A stretch of DNA of 5,116 nucleotides from an uncultured Maribacter sp. (GTDB lineage: Bacteria; Bacteroidota; Bacteroidia; Flavobacteriales; Flavobacteriaceae). How positions within the stretch are numbered: the stretch's first letter is position 1; each line of letters starts with the position of its first letter. Under the pieces are notes generated by a model. The model was given only the letters and a program-made list of their open reading frames with translations, did not search any database and was not told the origin of the DNA. A program made the translations under genes and the position numbers. Positions 1 to 5,116 of this stretch are shown in pieces. The DNA lies in assembly GCA_905479535.1 (NCBI GenBank), contig CAJQMW010000322.1, forward strand, positions 1-5,116, in the 5' to 3' direction.

Positions 1-1289
1 ACAATCCGGCAACTGCTTACGTGGTAGTCATGCGCTATAAATCTATGGATTTGAACTCCTATATTTTTAAAACAACCGATTATGGTGCTACATGGACCAA
101 AATCACCAATGGCATCACCGGAGAACACACCTTTACTCGGGTGGTAAGGGAAGACAGAAAGCAAAAAGGTCTACTCTATGCGGGTACCGAAACCGGATTG
201 TTCATTTCATTGGACGATGGTTTAAATTGGCAGCCTTTCCAACTAAATCTTCCGGTTGTGCCTATCAATGACCTTACTATTCAGGACAATGATTTAGTGG
301 CGGCAACGGCCGGACGTGCCTTTTGGATTTTAGATGACATTGCAACGATTCAGAATATTAGGGCTCCAAAAGAAAATGTGACCTTGTTCAAGCCCAAGGA
401 CACCTATTTATTTTTTGGAGGTTCTAGCGAAAAACCAATTCCTGGTTTGGGTTCCAACCCACCAAGTGGTGTTACGTTCGACTATTATCTGGAACGGAAG
501 CTAGACAGTACGGAGCTTAAATTAGAAGTATTGCAGAATGGAAAAGTAATCCGTACGATTACCAACCAAAAACCAAAAGATTTTAAATCTTGGCCAGGAG
601 GCCCGTCCAAGCCTCAAATCCTTCCTTCCAAAAAAGGATACAATAGATTTACTTGGAATTTTAGAAAAGACAATCTCCCAACGGTAGATAAAGTTTTTGT
701 CTTAGGTGGCGATCAAGGTTCCAATATTGCTCCGGGCACCTATACCTTAAAGCTTACTACGGAGAATAATAGTTCAGAAACAAGGGTTACCATTTTACCT
801 AATCCAAAAGTAAAGGGGACCATGGCAGATTATGAAGAACAGCAAGCAGTGCTGAACAGGATTGAAAATGCCGTTACGGAAATACACACCTCTGTCAATG
901 CCATGCGCTCCGCTAAGGCACAGTTAAAGCAATATTCGGATTTGCTGAAGAATAATGATAAAGCAGAAGACCTTTTGAAAAAAGGAGATTCTTTGGTTAA
1001 GAGAATTACGAAATGGGAAGAGAATCTAATTCAACCCAAACAGAAAACCTTCCAGGATGTTATCAATTTCACCAATAGGCTCAACGCTCAATTAATGAAT
1101 TTGAGGGGGTATGTAGATGTAGCGGAGCCCAAAGTAACCGCAGGTGCAAAACAGCGGCTTCAAGATCTTTTGGGACAATGGAACACCTTCAAAAGGGAGC
1201 ACGATGCTATCATTAATACGGAAATGAAAGAATTCAATGACCTGTATGATGCGTTGGGCATACCCGCGATAATCATGACGAAAGAATAA
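1..1289 (+). CDS. Sortilin/BNR-type beta-propeller protein, C-terminal part (5' truncated)
   Basis: The reading frame is open from the window edge (first whole codon at position 3), so the GTG at 21 is probably internal and the true start lies upstream. About 428 residues are visible. Two Asp-box (BNR) motifs of the S/T-x-D-x-G-x-x-W type are seen: TTDYGATW at 72-95 and SLDDGLNW at 207-230. They are followed by the typical last propeller strand, with TAGRAFWILDD near 306-338. A beta-rich domain follows (about 400-815) whose APGTYTLKL stretch resembles a FlgD-like Ig fold. The end (about 824-1250) is strongly helical and charged, possibly coiled coil. This order matches the roughly 1,000-residue secreted 'glycosyl hydrolase / VPS10 or sortilin-like' proteins common in Bacteroidota. 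Asp-box propellers often sit at the cell surface or in the periplasm. No catalytic residue is visible here, so the enzymatic label of the family is not supported. The gene ends 24 nt before the pentapeptide gene. Confidence 0.85.
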   Translation, partial: NPATAYVVVMRYKSMDLNSYIFKTTDYGATWTKITNGITGEHTFTRVVREDRKQKGLLYAGTETGLFISLDDGLNWQPFQLNLPVVPINDLTIQDNDLVAATAGRAFWILDDIATIQNIRAPKENVTLFKPKDTYLFFGGSSEKPIPGLGSNPPSGVTFDYYLERKLDSTELKLEVLQNGKVIRTITNQKPKDFKSWPGGPSKPQILPSKKGYNRFTWNFRKDNLPTVDKVFVLGGDQGSNIAPGTYTLKLTTENNSSETRVTILPNPKVKGTMADYEEQQAVLNRIENAVTEIHTSVNAMRSAKAQLKQYSDLLKNNDKAEDLLKKGDSLVKRITKWEENLIQPKQKTFQDVINFTNRLNAQLMNLRGYVDVAEPKVTAGAKQRLQDLLGQWNTFKREHDAIINTEMKEFNDLYDALGIPAIIMTKE

Positions 1290-1313
1290 GCTTTTTCAAA
1301 TAAGGTATGGTAT

Positions 1314-1886
1314 ATGTCAGGTTTTATTACCGATAAATTGTTTGAAGGGCTGGATTATTCACAGCATAGGCTACCAAAAGGTGAATATGAAAATTGTGTT
1401 TTTAAAAACTGTGATTTTTCCAATGGATATCTGGACAATCAAAACTTCATGGAATGTAGGTTTTTGGATTGTAATTTGAGCAATACCAATATTGCCCATA
1501 CGCAGTTCAACGATGTTCTTTTTGACCATTGTAAAATGATAGGCTTGAAATTTGAGGAATCCAATGATTTTTTGATGGATTTCACCTTTAAGGATTGCAT
1601 GTTAAATCTTAGTTCCTTTGTTGGGCTTTCATTAAAAGGAAATCACTTCTTGGATTGTAAATTCATCGAGGTCGATTTCACGGAAACCGAGTTAACGAAC
1701 GCCAAATTTGAAAAATGTGATTTGACGCGGGCTATTTTTCAAAACAGCGTTTTAGAGGGAGTGGATTTTTCGGCTGCGCTACATTTTGATATTGACCCAG
1801 AAAGAAACCGATTGAAAGGTGCGGTCTTTACCCTTAAAGAACTTCCAAATCTTTTAAAAAAGCATCAACTTAAAATTTTGGATTGA
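1314..1886 (+). CDS. Pentapeptide-repeat protein, Qnr/McbG-like
   Basis: This 190-residue protein is built almost entirely of pentapeptide repeats. The central (i) Phe/Leu/Met positions recur every five residues from Y25 to M75/F80. After a non-multiple-of-five break at about 81-91 they resume from F92 to F152. This predicts a right-handed quadrilateral beta-helix with one loop. All eight cysteines occupy the inward i-2 position. The tail (about 157-190: DIDPERN, then KGAVF and a Leu-rich segment ending LKILD) resembles the C-terminal cap of Qnr-like proteins, where it forms a dimerisation helix. Related proteins (Qnr, MfpA, McbG) mimic DNA and protect gyrase, but many chromosomal homologues have no known role, so gyrase protection is only a possibility. 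The product should be cytoplasmic, as no signal peptide is seen. The start at 1314 follows an AAGG at 1302-1305, an acceptable spacing. The stop overlaps the next ATG, which suggests translational coupling. Confidence 0.9.
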   Translation: MSGFITDKLFEGLDYSQHRLPKGEYENCVFKNCDFSNGYLDNQNFMECRFLDCNLSNTNIAHTQFNDVLFDHCKMIGLKFEESNDFLMDFTFKDCMLNLSSFVGLSLKGNHFLDCKFIEVDFTETELTNAKFEKCDLTRAIFQNSVLEGVDFSAALHFDIDPERNRLKGAVFTLKELPNLLKKHQLKILD

Positions 1887-2269
1887 TGTTGAACAAAGTT
1901 CATCACATTGCCATAATATGCTCGGACTATGAAAAGTCAAAATCGTTTTATACCCGTTTTTTGGGTTTATCCATCAAACGAGAAGTATATAGAAAAGAAC
2001 GCAAATCCTACAAGCTAGATTTAACGCTAAATGGGGAATACATTTTAGAATTATTTTCCTTTCCCGACCCTCCGCCTAGAATCTCTAGACCAGAAGCCAC
2101 CGGACTTAGACACCTTGCTTTTGAAGTTGATGATTTGGATGAAATTATTGGACGTTGCAAAACATTCCAAGTGGTAACAGAACCGGTTAGAGTGGATGAA
2201 TTTACCCAAAAGCGCTTTACCTTCATCTCAGACCCTGATAATCTGCCAATTGAATTTTACGAAAAGTAG
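1886..2269 (+). CDS. gloA2: VOC family glyoxalase-I-like metalloprotein, YaeR/SMU1112c type
   Basis: This is a 127-residue single VOC module (two beta-alpha-beta-beta-beta units). It closely resembles Escherichia coli YaeR as I recall it, sharing VHHIAII near the N-terminus, ELFSFP, SRPEA, GLRHLAF and the TQKRFTF segment. The expected divalent-metal ligands are all present: H7, E55, H76 and E123. Members of the family are annotated as glyoxalase-I-like, but their physiological substrate is not settled. True lactoylglutathione lyase activity should not be assumed, and Bacteroidota often lack glutathione. I chose the ATG at 1886 over the in-frame TTG at 1883 because it forms a TGATG junction with the pentapeptide stop and aligns with the family start. 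The 1-nt overlap suggests the two proteins are made together. The symbol gloA2 is the database name for the YaeR subfamily. Confidence 0.92.
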   Translation: MLNKVHHIAIICSDYEKSKSFYTRFLGLSIKREVYRKERKSYKLDLTLNGEYILELFSFPDPPPRISRPEATGLRHLAFEVDDLDEIIGRCKTFQVVTEPVRVDEFTQKRFTFISDPDNLPIEFYEK

Positions 2270-2321
2270 TATTGTCCGTTCGTAATCGGATAATTTGTAA
2301 CTTGTTGCAAACACCAAACCA
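2270..2321 (+). promoter_or_regulatory. Weak candidate Bacteroidota promoter before the DUF6265 gene
   Basis: The 52-nt gap is the largest within this plus-strand run. It contains TTG at 2272-2274 and GATAATTTG at 2289-2297. The second is an imperfect version of the Bacteroidota -7 element (TAnnTTTG, one base short), and the spacing to the TTG is also shorter than usual. It may let the DUF6265 and zinc-ribbon genes be expressed apart from the two genes upstream. The match is poor and this is a suggestion only. Confidence 0.2.
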
Positions 2322-2813
2322 ATGAAAAAACTACTCTTACTCTTTTTACTGACGGGGTTAGGGCTTCAAGGTCAAAATACGCTGTCTTTTACTGAGAAAA
2401 CCGTTTCTCCAAAAGCTTCAATTTCCCAAATTGAATGGATAACGGGTCATTGGAAGGGTGAAGCCTTTGGTGGTACTACCGAAGAAATTTGGAGTCCGCC
2501 AGCTGCTGGGGTCATGATGTTCGTCTTTAGACTCATCGCTAAAGGAGAAATCAATTTTTACGAAATAGGTCATATCCGAGAGGTAGACAATACCTTAGTC
2601 TTTGAGCTAAAACATTTTGATAAAAACCTTAAAGGTTGGGAGGAAAAGGATGAAGTACAAAGTTTTCGGTTGATAAAAGAGGATGATAACCGACTCTATT
2701 TTGATGGGTTCACTTTTGAAAAGGTGGGTCCGAACGAAATCAATATTTATGGTCTGATCCATCAGAACGATGGTTCGGCAGAAGAAATAAAGTTCAACTA
2801 CAAAAGGCAATAA
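2322..2813 (+). CDS. Exported DUF6265-type protein
   Basis: This is a 163-residue protein starting with a short Sec signal peptide: two Lys, then a Leu-rich core at residues 4-15, with likely cleavage around residues 17-18 (LQG/QN). The mature part shows the DUF6265 signature from residue 37 on: IEWITGHWKG, then EEIWSPP, then a GVMMFVFR strand. It ends with alternating beta strands, as in a small lipocalin-like barrel. Proteins of this family are usually annotated as hypothetical, and no enzymatic activity or ligand is established. It should act in the periplasm or outside the cell. There is no lipobox cysteine, so it is not a lipoprotein. The A-rich ACCAAACCA leader with no Shine-Dalgarno sequence is normal for the group. 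The stop codon directly abuts the start of the zinc-ribbon gene. Confidence 0.85.
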   Translation: MKKLLLLFLLTGLGLQGQNTLSFTEKTVSPKASISQIEWITGHWKGEAFGGTTEEIWSPPAAGVMMFVFRLIAKGEINFYEIGHIREVDNTLVFELKHFDKNLKGWEEKDEVQSFRLIKEDDNRLYFDGFTFEKVGPNEINIYGLIHQNDGSAEEIKFNYKRQ

Positions 2814-3164
2814 ATGAAGAAAAAATGTTTGGAATGCGGAGCTGAAATCATTGGTAGGGTAGATAAAAAATTCTGCAACGACTATTGCAGAAATGCTTAT
2901 AACAATAAGGTAAATAAGGATAGTAAAAACCTGATGCGCAACATCAATAACCGCTTGCGTAAAAATTACCGGGTCTTGGATAGTTTTAAACTCACCGAAG
3001 GAAAGACCAGGACTACCAGAACACGGCTTTTGGACAAAGGTTTTGATTTTGACTTTATTACCAATCTATACACCACCAAAAAAGGAACGACTTATTATTT
3101 TGTGTACGATTTGGGCTATTTGCCCTTGGACAATGATTACTACATGATTGTGAAACGGGAATGA
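2814..3164 (+). CDS. Small Cys4 zinc-ribbon protein
   Basis: This is a 116-residue basic protein. Its N-terminus carries C5-x2-C8 and C21-x3-C25 (KCLECG followed by KKFCNDYCRNAY), a treble-clef/zinc-ribbon of the DUF2116-like kind. The Lys/Arg/Asn-rich middle (about 27-72) could contact nucleic acid. The C-terminal part (about 73-116) is rich in Tyr/Phe/Asp and probably forms beta strands. Similar small proteins are common and uncharacterised in Flavobacteriia, and a role in binding RNA or DNA is only inferred. The ATG follows the DUF6265 stop with no gap (TAAATG). There is no independent leader, so translation probably depends on termination and restart. It has no signal peptide, so it is cytoplasmic, unlike the protein encoded just before it. 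Confidence 0.8.
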   Translation: MKKKCLECGAEIIGRVDKKFCNDYCRNAYNNKVNKDSKNLMRNINNRLRKNYRVLDSFKLTEGKTRTTRTRLLDKGFDFDFITNLYTTKKGTTYYFVYDLGYLPLDNDYYMIVKRE

Positions 3165-3167
3165 AAA

Positions 3168-3195
3168 GCCCCCTAGCCCCCAAAGGGGAAATTTT
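3168..3195 (+). terminator. C/G-rich hairpin with T run; also a dispersed-repeat-like motif
   Basis: Four bases after the zinc-ribbon stop, CCCCT (3170-3174) can pair with AGGGG (3184-3188). Alternatively CCCC (3178-3181) can pair with GGGG (3185-3188). Either stem is followed by AAATTTTT, as in an intrinsic terminator. From memory, a very similar motif (CCCCCTAGCCCCCAAAGGGG plus an A/T run) recurs in intergenic regions of many Flavobacteriia, so it may be a REP-like dispersed repeat that also ends transcription. Confidence 0.5.
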
Positions 3196-3345
3196 TACTC
3201 AAAGAAAAAATCCGCTACTCAGAAAACGTTTTTCACTTAAGCAATGATTAAAGCGTACCGAAATTTCAGGGGAAATTAGTAACCATCTGGCATACAAGTC
3301 ATTAAGACTTCAATCTATATCATGTTTTTTACAGATAATAAGAAA

Positions 3346-3478
3346 AGAGGCTGTCTAAAAAGTCTGTGTTAGACGTCATTACGAACGAAGTGAAGTAATC
3401 TGTCATTTGATTACTAGCAATTTACAGATTGATTCGTGCCTCGCAATGACGTATTAGATATTTTTTTAGACAGCCTCT
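3346..3478. repeat. 133-bp palindromic MITE-like element
   Basis: The ends are a perfect 16-bp inverted repeat: AGAGGCTGTCTAAAAA at 3346-3361 and its reverse complement at 3463-3478. A second, inner inverted repeat carries ACGTCATT (3373-3380, complement at 3444-3451) and AATCTGT (3397-3403, complement at 3424-3430). These flank a loop of about 20 bp (3404-3423), so the whole element can fold into one long imperfect hairpin. The CGTCATTrCGA...AATCTGT half-unit resembles a dispersed repeat I recall from many bacterial genomes, and the GGCTGTCTAAAAA end resembles insertion-sequence termini. There is no reading frame inside and no clear target-site duplication. It is probably a non-autonomous element or its remnant. 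Lying between convergent genes, with T-rich sequence on its right flank, it could also act as a bidirectional terminator. Confidence 0.75.
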
Positions 3479-3531
3479 ACTTTTTTAGAATTGAGTAAGA
3501 GCTCTACCCCTTCGGCAAAGTAAGAGCGGGC

Positions 3532-3996
3532 CTATTTCCAGTTATGCCCACTTAATTTTAAAGCGGCAACCACAATATCCTTTCGGCTTATCTGACCTAC
3601 CAAAATATCGTTTTTCATAACGGGCAATCTTCTTCTATTGTGCTGAGCAAAAATACCGGCTGCATCGAAAATTGAAATATCATGCGGAATCGTCTCTACA
3701 TTTTTCGTCATAAACTTCTCCACACTTTTATCAAGTATAGGCTGGTTAAAATAACGACTTTCGGAAATTTGCTTCATACAATCTGCTTCAGAAATAATCC
3801 CTACCAAAAAACCATTGCTATCCAAGACTGGTCCCCCAGAAATATGGTGCTTGGCAAATTTCTCCATCACTTCTAAAATAGACTGCTCCGGACTAAAAGT
3901 TATTAGCTTGGTCGTCATATAGTCAGAAACCAAAATTGGAGCTTTAAATTCCTTCTTTACCGTCTTTCGTATGCCCTGAAAACTCTTGATTCCCAT
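3532..3996 (-). CDS. Stand-alone two-CBS-domain protein
   Basis: This 154-residue protein contains a tandem CBS pair (Bateman module) and little else. CBS1 spans about residues 24-75, with VSDYMTTKLITFSPEQSI, the HHISGGPVLD strand and GIISEADC. CBS2 spans about 92-145, with VEKFMTKNVETIPHDISI, the RRRLPVM strand and GQISRKDIV. The G-x-I-S-x-x-D endings (E70/D72 and K139/D140) are the positions that in this family contact the ribose of adenine nucleotides. The basic first 20 residues have no recognised domain. Such proteins usually sense AMP/ATP or related nucleotides and regulate a partner, but none is identifiable here. The product is cytoplasmic, with no signal peptide or membrane segment. 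The ATG at 3996-3994 is preceded by an A-rich leader without a Shine-Dalgarno sequence. The gene is divergent from the M28 peptidase gene and convergent with the zinc-ribbon gene. Confidence 0.92.
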   Translation of the reverse strand: MGIKSFQGIRKTVKKEFKAPILVSDYMTTKLITFSPEQSILEVMEKFAKHHISGGPVLDSNGFLVGIISEADCMKQISESRYFNQPILDKSVEKFMTKNVETIPHDISIFDAAGIFAQHNRRRLPVMKNDILVGQISRKDIVVAALKLSGHNWK

Positions 3997-4021
3997 AACT
4001 TTTTATTTAAATGTTGATTAC

Positions 4022-4029
4022 TAAAGATA
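4022..4029 (-). promoter_or_regulatory. Candidate -7 box for the CBS gene
   Basis: Read on the minus strand this is TATCTTTA, matching the Bacteroidota -7 consensus TAnnTTTG at all but the last base, 25 nt before the CBS start codon. No clear TTG was found at the -33 position, so support is limited. Confidence 0.3.
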
Positions 4030-4064
4030 GAAAAAAATACTGGATATCTTAAAAAAACCCGATG

Positions 4065-4082
4065 TAAGGGAAATAGCCCTTA
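4065..4082. promoter_or_regulatory. Perfect inverted repeat, possible operator
   Basis: TAAGGG (4065-4070) and CCCTTA (4077-4082) form a perfect 6-bp inverted repeat around a 6-nt spacer. It lies in the 119-bp divergent gap, 8 nt upstream of the candidate -7 box of the M28 gene, about where a -33 element would be. That placement fits a regulator site. There is no T run to suggest a terminator. No known binding motif was recognised. Confidence 0.3.
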
Positions 4083-4090
4083 ATATTTCA

Positions 4091-4098
4091 TAATTTTA
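4091..4098 (+). promoter_or_regulatory. Candidate -7 box for the M28 peptidase gene
   Basis: TAATTTTA matches the Bacteroidota -7 consensus TAnnTTTG at all but the last base and ends 17 nt before the ATG. No -33 TTG is evident upstream, where the TAAGGG inverted repeat lies instead. Confidence 0.35.
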
Positions 4099-4115
4099 GA
4101 CCACAACCTATACCA

Positions 4116-5116
4116 ATGAAAAAAACGACCACCGTACTTACGCTGTTGCTTCTTGTACTAGCCATTTATTGGAGTTTTAGGGCGCTTATGCCCCAATATA
4201 ATTCCGATATAAATGCTCCTCTAGATTCATTTGCTACGGATAGGGCCATGGCCCATGTTGAGAAGATATCCCAAGAACCTCATGGCGTTGGTTTTCCAGG
4301 GCATTCAAAAGTGCGTTCCTACATTATAGCGGAGCTAGAAAAACTGGGGCTTGAAACATCAGTACAGGAAGGATACACCGCCGGGGACTGGGCCAATTTG
4401 AGTAAGGCTTCCAATATTTTAGCCTGTATTAAAGGGAGGGAAGATGGAAAAGCATTACTGCTTTTATCGCATTATGATAGCAGTCCCCACTCCTCCTTTG
4501 GTGCCAGTGATGCCGGGAGCGGTGTTGCCACCATACTTGAAGGATTAAGGGCATTTCTGGCCAACGGGAAGCAGCCAAAAAATGATATTATTATCCTAAT
4601 TACAGATGCGGAAGAGTTAGGCCTCAATGGTGCAGATCTGTTTGTAAAGGAGCATCCTTGGTCAAAAGAAGTAGGCCTGGTCCTCAACTTTGAAGCAAGG
4701 GGAAGTGGCGGTGCTTCCTATATGCTAATGGAGACCAACAGAGGGAACGCCAATTTGATCAAAGAATTCATAAAAGCGAATCCGGATTATCCCGTAGCCA
4801 ACTCGTTAGCCTATAGCATTTACAAGATGCTACCTAATGATACCGACCTTACTGTATTTAGGGAAGATGCCGATATAGAGGGTTTTAACTTCGCCTTTAT
4901 AGACGACCATTTTGATTATCATACGGCCATGGATACCGCTGATCGGTTAGATCGTAATACGCTGGCACATCAGGGAAGTTATCTCATGCCATTATTATAT
5001 CATTTTAGCGAGGCCGATCTATCAAAAATGAAAAGTCTCAGCGATAATATTTACTTTAATATTCCTTTCTTTAAAATAGTTAGCTATCCGTTTGAATGGA
5101 TTTGGCCTATGTTCGG
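4116..5116 (+). CDS. M28 family zinc peptidase, ERMP1/FXNA-like, membrane-anchored (3' truncated)
   Basis: The frame is open from ATG 4116 to the window end (333 residues plus two bases), so the C-terminus is missing. Residues 7-21 form one N-terminal membrane anchor or uncleaved signal. The peptidase domain has the complete M28 two-zinc set. H119 is in SHYDS and the bridging D132 is in GASDAGSG. E166 is the general base and E167 a zinc ligand in DAEELG. E193 is in NFEARGSGG and H269 is in DYHTAMDT. The MLPNDTDLTVF and AFIDDHFDYHT segments match the pattern of eukaryotic ER metallopeptidase 1 rather than simple secreted aminopeptidases. Members of this group usually continue into several C-terminal membrane segments, and the aromatic, hydrophobic end here (about 312-333) looks like the first of them. 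The likely role is an aminopeptidase with its active site facing the periplasm; the substrate is unknown. The leader is ACCA-type without a Shine-Dalgarno sequence. Confidence 0.92.
   Translation, partial: MKKTTTVLTLLLLVLAIYWSFRALMPQYNSDINAPLDSFATDRAMAHVEKISQEPHGVGFPGHSKVRSYIIAELEKLGLETSVQEGYTAGDWANLSKASNILACIKGREDGKALLLLSHYDSSPHSSFGASDAGSGVATILEGLRAFLANGKQPKNDIIILITDAEELGLNGADLFVKEHPWSKEVGLVLNFEARGSGGASYMLMETNRGNANLIKEFIKANPDYPVANSLAYSIYKMLPNDTDLTVFREDADIEGFNFAFIDDHFDYHTAMDTADRLDRNTLAHQGSYLMPLLYHFSEADLSKMKSLSDNIYFNIPFFKIVSYPFEWIWPMF

Larger units (their letters stand above)
3165..3531. other. Non-coding gap between convergent genes
   Basis: This 367-bp region separates the zinc-ribbon gene (+) from the CBS gene (-). 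It contains a C/G-rich hairpin at 3168-3195 and a palindromic element at 3346-3478, described separately. Between them (3196-3345) I see only AT-rich sequence with two minor hairpins: AATTTC/GAAATT at 3262-3277 and AAGTC/GACTT at 3296-3310. After the palindrome, a 9-bp direct repeat AGTAAGAGC occurs at 3494-3502 and 3519-3527. No credible reading frame, tRNA or known RNA was recognised. Confidence 0.7.

Noticed and set aside
21..23. GTG as the start of the first gene
   Set aside because: The frame stays open to the window edge, and the protein begins in the middle of a propeller domain without a signal peptide, so this is an internal Val codon.
1883..1885. TTG as the start of the VOC gene
   Set aside because: The ATG three bases later fits the TGATG coupling with the upstream stop and the family's usual N-terminus.
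2008..2226. 72-codon open frame on the minus strand
   Set aside because: It lies entirely within the VOC gene, whose protein has clear family motifs. It has no recognisable domain and no leader.
2607..2810. 67-codon open frame on the minus strand
   Set aside because: It is antisense to the DUF6265 gene, with low-complexity Phe/Leu content from A/G-rich codons opposite. No independent support.
1314..3164. The small-gene run as a defence or toxin-antitoxin system
   Set aside because: No nuclease, NTPase, toxin or known immunity domain is present. A pentapeptide protein, a VOC protein, an exported DUF6265 protein and a zinc ribbon do not make a recognisable system, and no mobile-element boundary encloses them.
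3262..3310. Two small hairpins (5-6 bp stems) as regulatory RNA or terminators
   Set aside because: The stems are too short, there is no T run after either, and such hairpins are expected by chance in AT-rich sequence.
3682..3876. 64-codon open frame on the plus strand
   Set aside because: It is antisense to the CBS-domain gene, whose reading frame is strongly supported by two complete domains.
4472..4687. 71-codon open frame on the minus strand
   Set aside because: It is antisense to the M28 catalytic core, which contains all the zinc ligands. The minus-strand product resembles nothing.

Overview
The window looks like chromosomal DNA from a marine-type member of the Bacteroidota, most likely family Flavobacteriaceae. 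This is inferred from the moderately AT-rich composition, A-rich leaders mostly lacking Shine-Dalgarno sequences, a Lys/Leu-rich signal peptide, -7 boxes resembling TAnnTTTG, and the protein families present. No rRNA, tRNA, CRISPR array, transposase or phage gene was seen.

Left part (1-3164, all + strand): the 3' end of a large secreted beta-propeller protein of the sortilin/BNR (Asp-box) type is followed by four small, tightly spaced genes. These are a Qnr/McbG-like pentapeptide-repeat protein, a YaeR-type VOC metalloprotein joined to it by a 1-nt TGATG overlap, an exported DUF6265-type protein, and a small Cys4 zinc-ribbon protein whose ATG directly abuts the preceding stop codon. The spacings (24, -1, 52 and 0 nt) suggest one or two co-transcribed units, but the products share no obvious pathway.

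Middle (3165-3531): a 367-bp gap between convergent genes. It holds a C/G-rich hairpin just after the zinc-ribbon stop and a 133-bp, nearly palindromic, MITE-like element. Nothing in it looks coding.

Right part (3532-5116): a minus-strand gene for a stand-alone two-CBS-domain protein is divergent from a plus-strand gene for a membrane-anchored M28 zinc peptidase related to eukaryotic ER metallopeptidase 1 (ERMP1/FXNA). The peptidase gene runs off the window edge. The 119-bp divergent intergenic region carries a perfect TAAGGG/CCCTTA inverted repeat and plausible -7 boxes on both strands.

I found no convincing new multi-gene system. The most distinctive items are the palindromic element, the stacked cysteine ladder in the pentapeptide protein, and the ERMP1-like peptidase.
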